Of a stretch of DNA of 11,460 nt, positions 7,065 to 11,460 are shown piece by piece. The stretch comes from Chlorobiota bacterium (GTDB lineage Bacteria; Bacteroidota; Ignavibacteria; Ignavibacteriales; Ignavibacteriaceae), in NCBI GenBank assembly GCA_008363265.1, contig RHKR01000032.1, forward strand, positions 1-11,460, read 5' to 3'. The notes under the pieces were generated by a model. It was not told where the DNA came from. It worked only from the letters and a program-made list of their open reading frames with translations, and made no database searches. A program made the position numbers and the translations under genes. Position 1 is the first letter of the stretch, and every line of letters begins with the position of its first letter.

Positions 7065-7628
7065 CTACTTCCAACCAACAACATCCCCCTCAACAACACC
7101 GTGTTTATCACAGAACCCCGCCACTACCTCCAACACATACTTAGCCGGTTTGGTGCTCGGGTAGCTTTGATCAGAGAGCGTTTTTGTGTTGCGATGGATC
7201 GTCACCACTCGCTTGTTCGCGTCGATGAAGAGCATGTCGAGTGAAATGTAGGTGTTGCGCATCCAGAACGACTGCATCTCCTCCAACGGGAAGAAGAAGA
7301 GCATGCCTTGGCTCTCGAGCATCGATCTGCGGAACATCAGGCCCCGCTGGCGATCGTATTCCGTATCGGCGAACTCGGCATCGATCGTGATCTTCGGCTT
7401 GCCCGTGGAGTCGGAAATGGTGACGGTCCCCTCCTTAGTGAACGGCACCTCATCAAAACTGTCATCAGGTGAAGTTGTGGCGGGGGCCTTCATCACATTC
7501 GGCACAATGAAGAGGGCGATCATCGCCAGGATCAGCACGCCAATTCCAACCTTCGCAATTAGGCTTTTACGGGCAGCACTTCCGCCCGAAGATTCGATTT
7601 TCTTAGATTTGATATTCGATTTTTTCAC
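7065..7628 (-). CDS. Membrane-anchored DUF192 protein
   Basis: 187 residues. A basic cytoplasmic N-terminus (about 1-22) and one transmembrane helix (about 23-46, LIAKVGIGVLILAMIALFIV) place the DUF192 domain (about 65-187) outside the cytoplasmic membrane. Family motifs seen: RGLMFRRSM (95-103), GMLFFFP (108-114), FWMRNTYISLDMLFID (121-136) and AKYVLEVVAGFCDKHGV near the C-terminus. The domain is widespread in bacteria and archaea and has no firmly established function. Only 15 bp separate its ATG from the ATG of the divergent hydrolase gene. The stop is followed closely by the repeat block at 6934-7053. Confidence 0.9.
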   Translation of the reverse strand: MKKSNIKSKKIESSGGSAARKSLIAKVGIGVLILAMIALFIVPNVMKAPATTSPDDSFDEVPFTKEGTVTISDSTGKPKITIDAEFADTEYDRQRGLMFRRSMLESQGMLFFFPLEEMQSFWMRNTYISLDMLFIDANKRVVTIHRNTKTLSDQSYPSTKPAKYVLEVVAGFCDKHGVVEGDVVGWK

Positions 7629-7643
7629 TTTTTCCGAAATTTT

Positions 7644-8579
7644 ATGATCTCAAATATAATCCATCGTGAGGTAATCGCCCTTCCCGAAAAGCAGTTGCAG
7701 ATGCTCCGCTCCGGCTGGGGCGCCCCCGCCATCGACGACACCATCGTGGAAGCCATTATCTATAACTCCGATGGCCATCAGGTTCATGGGTATCTTGCCT
7801 ATCCCAAAACAGTGATGAGCGATGAGTTATTAGCTATTAGCGATCAGCACGCAGATACACACGGATTAAACAGAGAAACGCAGAGTGGGGAGGAATCACA
7901 TTTCACATTTCACATTTCACATTTCCCTTGTTTGGTTTGGAATCGCGGCGGATCAAAGGAGCGGGGGGCGATCGACCGGTTCACGGCGAAGGGGATGTTT
8001 GGTCAGTTGGCGAGCTGGGGGTTTGTGGTGTTCGCCTCTATGTACAGGGCAACATTCGAGCGCGACGCTCACGATGAGTTCGGAGGAAGTGAAGTTAACG
8101 ATATTCTGAATCTGATGGAGATAGCAAACGACATCCCCTTCGCCGACACTTCCCGCTGGGCGATGGAAGGGTGGAGCCGCGGCGGAATGATGACATACCT
8201 CGCCCTCAGAAAAAGGCACGATGTAAAAGCGGCGATAATCTCAGGCGGAATAACCGATGTCGCCGAGTGCTGCACCACCGTCCCCCGGATACAGGCAGCA
8301 ATTCAGCGCGTCGTTGAAATTGAAGGTCCCTCCGCGCAGGAGAATCGCTCAGCCATCCACTTCGCGGATGAACTTCCGCGCGACTGCAAATACCTCATCA
8401 TCCACGGCACAAAAGACGATACCGTCCCCCCAACCCAGGCACTTAAGATCACCTCCCGCTTCCTCGAGCTGGGGATGCACTTCCGCCTCGTCCTTCTCGA
8501 AGAAGGGGATCACTTCCTCAAAGGCAAAAAGAAAGAAGTTGATCAGCTTCGGAAAGAGTGGTTGTTAAAATATGTTTAA
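7644..8579 (+). CDS. Alpha/beta hydrolase, prolyl-oligopeptidase (S9) type, with internal repeat insertion
   Basis: 311-residue alpha/beta hydrolase related to the S9 / dienelactone-hydrolase-like group; likely a peptidase or esterase, substrate unknown. Seen: nucleophile elbow GWSRGG with Ser178, HGTKDDTVP with Asp258, and EEGDHF with His290, giving a complete catalytic triad. The N-terminal strand VHGYLAYPK (48-55) normally runs directly into a segment like FPCLVWNRGGSKERGA (94-109), but here about 37 residues (57-93) intervene. They are made of the LLAISD repeat, an ACACGGATT-containing piece and a CACATTT tandem array. The frame stays open and the triad is intact, so the enzyme is probably still made. 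There is no signal peptide. It is divergent from DUF192 and converges with the Wzi-like gene. Confidence 0.88.
   Translation: MISNIIHREVIALPEKQLQMLRSGWGAPAIDDTIVEAIIYNSDGHQVHGYLAYPKTVMSDELLAISDQHADTHGLNRETQSGEESHFTFHISHFPCLVWNRGGSKERGAIDRFTAKGMFGQLASWGFVVFASMYRATFERDAHDEFGGSEVNDILNLMEIANDIPFADTSRWAMEGWSRGGMMTYLALRKRHDVKAAIISGGITDVAECCTTVPRIQAAIQRVVEIEGPSAQENRSAIHFADELPRDCKYLIIHGTKDDTVPPTQALKITSRFLELGMHFRLVLLEEGDHFLKGKKKEVDQLRKEWLLKYV
7813..7922 (+). repeat. Composite in-frame insertion inside the hydrolase gene
   Basis: About 110 bp between the codons for VHGYLAYPK and FPCLVWNRGG are not expected from the family. In order they hold a 20-bp repeat shared with the Wzi-like gene (7825-7844, AGTTATTAGCTATTAGCGAT), a stretch with ACACGGATTAAACAGAG related to the 3980-4065 palindrome, and the CACATTT heptamer array. 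Boundaries are approximate because they rest on remembered family architecture, not an alignment. Confidence 0.65.
7897..7924 (+). repeat. Heptanucleotide tandem repeat (CACATTT)4 in coding sequence
   Basis: Four perfect head-to-tail copies of CACATTT, encoding SHFTFHISHF. Seven is not a multiple of three, so gain or loss of one unit would shift the reading frame of the hydrolase at about residue 85-94, before its catalytic residues. Confidence 0.9.
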
Positions 8580-8594
8580 TCGTTTGTGCATAAG

Positions 8595-8800
8595 CTAAGG
8601 TCGTTATTAACCACAGTCCGCCTGCGGCGGAGCACAGAGCTCACTGAGTAGTTTTTAAAGAGAGACTTTGGGATTTGATTCGAAGAGTCTCTTCTAATCT
8701 CCCCCCTCTGTGATCTCTGTGCGCTCGGTGGTGATTTTCGCCTTCTTGAACCCCTACCCCCCTCTGTGGTCTCTGTGAGCTCGGTGGTGGTATTCACCCT
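8595..8800 (+). repeat. Palindromic repeat copy E3 with duplicated right arm
   Basis: Fills the 235-bp gap between the stops of the convergent hydrolase and Wzi-like genes. Left arm 8595-8650 contains AAGGTCGTTATTAACCACAG, the GC hairpin TCCGCCTGCGGCGGA (8617-8631), then GCACAGAGCTCACTGAG. The spacer contains a small stem AGAGACT/AGTCTCT (8661-8667 with 8685-8691). Two right arms follow: 8705-8743 and 8757-8800, each with CTCTGTG, GCTCGGTGGTG and a TTCRCC end. As RNA these hairpins could terminate transcription from both sides; that is inference. Confidence 0.8.
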
Positions 8801-8814
8801 ATTGCCGGCACCCC

Positions 8815-10683
8815 CTAAAACCCATAACTCGCAATAAGTCCGAAAGAATGCTGCGTACCCCTCAGGTAGCCGGGTGTTCTCGTTGGGTCTTCATCGGAGA
8901 TGGAGGAGAACTCATAGTAGCCGCGGAGCTTAAGCTCGTGGAGGGGCTCCCAGGTGGTTTCGAGGCCGAATCGGAAATCCCTTCTGAGCGGACCCTGCAG
9001 GAACGAAATGGTGCCGTACTTCTTCGCGTTGTAGGCGATGGCGATATCGGCTTCCACCCCTTTTCTTACCCACTCCACATAAGCGAAGTGGCGCAGACCC
9101 CTGAACCGGCTGTAGTTCACTTGGAAGCGGAGCTGGTCGGCATTCTGTCCGATCCAGTGGCCGAGCTGGTAGCCCAGGTGTTTATAGCTCGCCAGGTCGT
9201 TCCGGTTCTCGTAGTTCCACGGGTTAACACGCGTGTACTCGAGCGACACATCGAGATTTGGAATAAGGAAGTTGAAGTGTCGCGCGCCCAGCGTGAAGGC
9301 CAGCCACTGGTTGTCGAAGCGGCCATTAAGGAGGTCGCGGAAGTTGATCACATCGATGTAGGTGGAGCCGTAGAAGAGGAAATCCTTCGGGAAGCGCACC
9401 TTGAAGTCGGAGAAGATCATCCCGTTCCCGTCGTCGGCGGCAATTCTTCCCGTGTTGTGGTCCATCACCTTGTAGTAGAGGAAGGGGATGAGGGTTTCGA
9501 AGCGGAAATTGGGACCGTAAACGAAGGCGTTGCCGAGGGAGAGATCGAGCTCGTCGATTATCGAGAAAGTCGCGAGGTTGGCCACGACATACTTGTCTTT
9601 ATAAGGCACAATGCGGCTCGGACTCATACTCTCGGGGTGCGACCAGAACGCGTTTGCCGAATCGTAAACCAGTGAATTAACCCAACCCTGGAAGTAGTTG
9701 AACCTGAACCAGCTTACGGGATTGGCGTGAAAGCGGATCTGCGTGAACGAAGGCGCCTTGGTTGAAATTATCACCTGTCCGAACTGACCGTGGCCCCACC
9801 TCTGATAATCTTTAATAACCGAAATGCTGCCCCACTTCCAGCTTGCCGAAACCGATCCCTTCACATCGCTGTACTCGAATGTGCTGCCCGATTGAAGATT
9901 GACATACGCCCCCGTTACCGGTGTGAACTTCTTCGCGCGGTCGGTATTGCTCCCCGTTTCACCAAAATCGACATACTCGAACGACGCCCCGAACCAGTCG
10001 CCCCCATACCCAAAAAACTTCAGCCCCGGCCAGCGGATCGTGTTCGTCTCCCCCGCCACCGAGCGAACACCATACCCCGCCAATGGCGATACCCTTAACG
10101 CGAATTGGTCGTCGGTGTACTTATATAACCAAAATCGTTCGGTTGTGTTAAGGTCGTTATAAACCACAGAGCCATGTGTAATGTAATCAGTAGTGCATGT
10201 TCTAAGGTCATTATAAACCACGGAGCACACAGAGCTCACTGAGGGGTTTTTATTGAGTGAATTTGAGACCGTTGAGGCGATGTTAGAGCTCTTATCGCTA
10301 ATAGCTAATAACTTATAGCTAATATCCTTCTCTGTGAGCTCTGTGTGCTCGGTGGTGGTATTCGCCGTATTATGGCCACTTCCTTCTATATTCGATTTGG
10401 TGGATCCTGCCTTATTTATTTCCAACCAAAATTCTGCTTTGAGAAACTGAAGTTCCTCCTGTTCCAGGGGGTTGAGGAGGTGTTTTTTCTCATCGAGTTC
10501 GAGAAGGAGTTTAGCCACCTCCATGCGGGAGAGGGGCAACACTTCCGAATTAAAGCGGATGACATGCCGGGCATCCAGCCGGGAGAAAAGCCCGTAAACA
10601 GGGTGATCAACCCGCGTGAAAACCACCTGCCCAAACACCATACCGGCCAACACCACCACGAACAATAAAACTCTTTTCGACAT
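8815..10683 (-). CDS. Wzi-like outer-membrane beta-barrel with in-frame repeat insertion
   Basis: 622-residue predicted outer-membrane protein resembling the capsule assembly Wzi family, which in capsulated bacteria helps attach surface polysaccharide. Seen: signal peptide (MSKRVLLFVVVLAGMVFGQ), an N-terminal helical region with the family-like VYGLFSRLDARHVIRF and LPLSRMEVAKLL (about 30-60), a long run of alternating aromatic/polar strands from about residue 184, and a terminal phenylalanine (GLIASYGF) as in beta-barrels. ATG at 10683 is chosen over 10743 because GGAG sits four bases upstream and the signal peptide begins there. Residues about 106-178 are encoded by palindromic repeat E4 plus an extra arm (10150-10368). 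They separate the N-terminal region from the barrel and have low complexity (NTTTEHTELTEK, NPSVSSVCSVVYNDL). Barrel call is firm; Wzi membership is probable. Confidence 0.8.
   Translation of the reverse strand: MSKRVLLFVVVLAGMVFGQVVFTRVDHPVYGLFSRLDARHVIRFNSEVLPLSRMEVAKLLLELDEKKHLLNPLEQEELQFLKAEFWLEINKAGSTKSNIEGSGHNTANTTTEHTELTEKDISYKLLAISDKSSNIASTVSNSLNKNPSVSSVCSVVYNDLRTCTTDYITHGSVVYNDLNTTERFWLYKYTDDQFALRVSPLAGYGVRSVAGETNTIRWPGLKFFGYGGDWFGASFEYVDFGETGSNTDRAKKFTPVTGAYVNLQSGSTFEYSDVKGSVSASWKWGSISVIKDYQRWGHGQFGQVIISTKAPSFTQIRFHANPVSWFRFNYFQGWVNSLVYDSANAFWSHPESMSPSRIVPYKDKYVVANLATFSIIDELDLSLGNAFVYGPNFRFETLIPFLYYKVMDHNTGRIAADDGNGMIFSDFKVRFPKDFLFYGSTYIDVINFRDLLNGRFDNQWLAFTLGARHFNFLIPNLDVSLEYTRVNPWNYENRNDLASYKHLGYQLGHWIGQNADQLRFQVNYSRFRGLRHFAYVEWVRKGVEADIAIAYNAKKYGTISFLQGPLRRDFRFGLETTWEPLHELKLRGYYEFSSISDEDPTRTPGYLRGTQHSFGLIASYGF
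10149..10366 (+). repeat. Palindromic repeat copy E4 plus extra left-arm fragment, inside a gene
   Basis: Complete copy 10203-10366: left arm with TAAGGTCATTATAAACCACG, GAGCACACAGAGCTCACTGA, GGGGTTTTT; spacer including the 20-bp LLAISD repeat; right arm 10328-10366 with CTCTGTGAGCTCTGTGTGC, TCGGTGGTGGTATTCGCC. A truncated left arm (10149-10174, TAAGGTCGTTATAAACCACA) precedes it by exactly 54 bp. The whole lies in the coding sequence of the Wzi-like protein and is open in that frame. Confidence 0.85.
10294..10313 (-). repeat. 20-bp repeat shared with the hydrolase gene
   Basis: On the minus strand this reads AGTTATTAGCTATTAGCGAT, identical at 20 of 20 positions to 7825-7844 on the plus strand. 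In both genes it is translated in the same frame as (K/E)LLAISD. It sits in the spacer of palindromic repeat E4. Confidence 0.9.
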
Positions 10684-10706
10684 ACCACTCCGCTTTCTGA
10701 CAAGAA

Positions 10707-10771
10707 TTCGACACATTTTATGTCGCAAATGTAGTGATTTCACCCGTTTCCGTCATGTTTCGACACATTTT
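10707..10771. promoter_or_regulatory. Upstream region of the Wzi-like gene with 13-bp direct repeat and possible -7 box
   Basis: The 13-bp word TTCGACACATTTT occurs at 10707-10719 and 10759-10771, 52 bp apart. On the minus strand, between them, TACATTTG (10733-10726) matches the Bacteroidota -7 consensus TAnnTTTG, and a start about 40 bases upstream of the ATG at 10683 would be reasonable. No convincing -33 TTTG is visible. The paired word could be a regulator site. Promoter call is tentative. Confidence 0.3.
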
Positions 10772-10942
10772 TGCATTAAAGGCGATTTGTAAGTGGTTTA
10801 TTTATAAGGGGTTATGAATTTAAATGGCACAGGAGGGCGGAAATTGAGGGGGGGGTAACCATTATTTAACATAGAGTCTATTGAGATTACCTTTAGTTTT
10901 TTGTATTTTTATTTAGCGAATATCAAATATTGAGAATAAAGT

Positions 10943-11086
10943 ATGCGGGATTTAAGGGCATTTGCTCTGTCATATTATTTCGGACAAGTAGAGGAATCAG
11001 ATTGTCTGGTAGAAGGGCATAATACTACATGGATGAGTCCAATACTCATTAAACCGGGCTCATTTGGACTATCAATTCAAGTTTGA
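10943..11086 (+). CDS. Possible small ORF, 47 residues, unrecognised
   Basis: Opens with ATG two codons after an in-frame TAA and encodes MRDLRAFALSYYFG, later HNTTWMSPILIKPGSFGL, ending SIQV. No clear ribosome binding site and no recognised family. It could be a real small protein, a decayed fragment of an older gene, or chance. Confidence 0.2.
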   Translation: MRDLRAFALSYYFGQVEESDCLVEGHNTTWMSPILIKPGSFGLSIQV

Positions 11087-11091
11087 TAACT

Positions 11092-11199
11092 ATGGAAATG
11101 TACGGATACGATTTGGAGGGTAGTGCATTTTTACCCCAAAAACAAGGGAGAGCTCAAAGCTTCTATAAATTTCAACGGTTTCAATGGCAGGTAAGCTAA
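11092..11199 (+). CDS. Possible small ORF, 35 residues, unrecognised
   Basis: ATG-initiated ORF (MEMYGYDLEGSAFLPQKQGR..., ending FQRFQWQVS) that stops 17 bp before the GIY-YIG gene start, so it could be an upstream cistron. It has no evident ribosome binding site and overlaps nothing. Aromatic- and glutamine-rich C-terminus. Low confidence because of length. Confidence 0.2.
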   Translation: MEMYGYDLEGSAFLPQKQGRAQSFYKFQRFQWQVS

Positions 11200-11203
11200 T
11201 AAT

Positions 11204-11209
11204 AAGGAG
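11204..11209 (+). promoter_or_regulatory. Strong Shine-Dalgarno (AAGGAG) of the GIY-YIG gene
   Basis: AAGGAG lies seven bases before the ATG at 11217. Such a perfect site is unusual for this window, where most genes have weak or no Shine-Dalgarno, and it fixes the start of the downstream gene. Confidence 0.7.
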
Positions 11210-11216
11210 TAAAGTT

Positions 11217-11460
11217 ATGTGGATAGGTCAATATTTTTTCGAAGGCCCATTTTTTAATTTGAGTCAAATAAATGATTTAGGAGGTTTATATGCAATAGTT
11301 GATGCAAATGGAAACATTATAGACATTGGGCAAAGTGGCCAATTGCGTACTCGATTGATGAACCACGATCGTATTCCATGTTGGAAAAAGCAAACAAACG
11401 GGAGTTACAGAGTTTATATCTTTTATACACCCAACTTCTCAGAGGCAGAAAGGATGATGT
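11217..11460 (+). CDS. GIY-YIG nuclease-domain protein, 3'-truncated by window edge
   Basis: At least 81 residues. Seen: GGLYAIVDANGNIIDIGQSG, a divergent GIY-YIG core (Gly23-Leu24-Tyr25 and Asp36-Ile37-Gly38), followed by LRTRLMNH with Arg46 and His50 in the expected catalytic positions, and SEAERMM (about 75-81) that may supply the metal-binding glutamate. The family comprises single-strand-nicking or cutting domains found in homing endonucleases, repair enzymes, restriction enzymes and many small stand-alone proteins. The C-terminal part that would tell these apart is outside the window. Marked AT-richness and a strong Shine-Dalgarno set it apart from its neighbours and suggest horizontal acquisition. 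The second block of the motif is DIG instead of YIG, which is a tolerated variation in several subfamilies. Confidence 0.75.
   Translation, partial: MWIGQYFFEGPFFNLSQINDLGGLYAIVDANGNIIDIGQSGQLRTRLMNHDRIPCWKKQTNGSYRVYIFYTPNFSEAERMM

Larger units (their letters stand above)
10744..11216. other. AT-rich stretch with no confident gene
   Basis: Between the Wzi-like gene and the GIY-YIG gene. It begins with the Wzi upstream region, contains a run of eight G at 10848-10855, then changes to clearly AT-rich sequence quite unlike the rest of the window. Two small ORFs (10943-11086, 11092-11199) are listed separately with low confidence. A small hairpin (ATGAGT/ACTCAT, 11033-11038 with 11044-11049) overlaps another inverted pair (AGTCCAA 11036-11042, TTGGACT 11064-11070). 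None of the palindromic repeat family is present here. Confidence 0.6.

Noticed and set aside
6794..7244. Short ORFs on both strands between the GxxExxY and DUF192 genes
   Set aside because: They are translations of repeat arms (for example LCALCALCGL) or run into the DUF192 gene antisense; no start or family evidence.
8576..8797. Minus-strand ORF of 73 residues between the convergent genes
   Set aside because: It consists entirely of palindromic repeat sequence (TTTELTETTE, TVVNNDL) and has no independent coding signal; reported as repeat E3.
8848..9675. Long plus-strand ORF (275 residues) antisense to the Wzi-like gene
   Set aside because: It lies wholly inside a gene with signal peptide and barrel features, is valine/glutamate-rich without recognisable domains, and is best explained as an open antisense frame due to codon bias.
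5188..10366. CRISPR array
   Set aside because: The repeated words are unevenly spaced, variable, palindromic and in both orientations, without unique spacers of uniform length and without cas genes nearby.
11033..11070. Hairpin-forming sequence as a riboswitch or attenuator for the GIY-YIG gene
   Set aside because: The stems are only 6-7 bp, overlap one another and lie about 150 bp upstream of the start; no known riboswitch pattern was recognised.

Overview
The window most likely comes from a member of the Bacteroidota/Chlorobiota (FCB) superphylum, probably an Ignavibacteria-like lineage. The best evidence is the large secreted protein at 769-3336, which ends in a typical type IX secretion (T9SS) sorting domain with the motif YPNPFNPTTKIEF. 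A Wzi-like outer-membrane barrel, a lipoprotein and scarce Shine-Dalgarno sequences fit this. The assignment is inference from sequence style, not from a marker gene.

Layout: 1-755 (minus) is the N-terminal two thirds of the ribosome-associated GTPase HflX, 13 bp behind a T9SS-exported BNR/sortilin-type beta-propeller protein (769-3336, minus). A DinB-fold protein (3404-3967, plus) is divergent from it. WecB, a UDP-GlcNAc 2-epimerase (4069-5148, minus), converges on DinB across an 86-bp inverted repeat. Further minus-strand genes are a TraB/GumN-family lipoprotein (5379-6374), a GxxExxY PD-(D/E)XK-like protein (6393-6794) and a membrane-anchored DUF192 protein (7065-7628). A prolyl-oligopeptidase-type alpha/beta hydrolase (7644-8579, plus) diverges from DUF192 with only 15 bp between start codons, and converges with a Wzi-like outer-membrane protein (8815-10683, minus). 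From about 10,800 the sequence becomes AT-rich. It holds doubtful small ORFs and then a well-started GIY-YIG nuclease-domain gene (11217 to the window end, plus), which looks like the edge of an accessory region.

The most striking content is a dispersed family of palindromic repeats built on ACCACAGAGCACACAGAG-type arms. There are four fairly complete copies (about 130-165 bp) and several half copies between 5188 and 10366. They sit at gene ends, but one lies inside the Wzi-like coding sequence and adds about 73 codons in frame, and two half copies form the N-terminal extension of the TraB-like ORF. The reading frame used is the same in both genes. A second, unrelated 20-bp repeat (AGTTATTAGCTATTAGCGAT) occurs once inside the Wzi insertion and once inside an insertion in the alpha/beta hydrolase, again in one shared frame (LLAISD). 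This resembles the in-frame palindromic elements described in Rickettsia (RPE). The GxxExxY gene is itself bracketed by two dimeric arms in inverted orientation (6219-6340 and 6934-7053), so it is a candidate mobile cassette or helper for the repeat family.

Functionally the ordinary genes point to envelope and export work (surface polysaccharide precursor supply by WecB, a capsule-assembly-like barrel, a T9SS-exported propeller, a lipoprotein) mixed with housekeeping (HflX). There is no sign that they form one pathway. No rRNA, tRNA or CRISPR array was seen.
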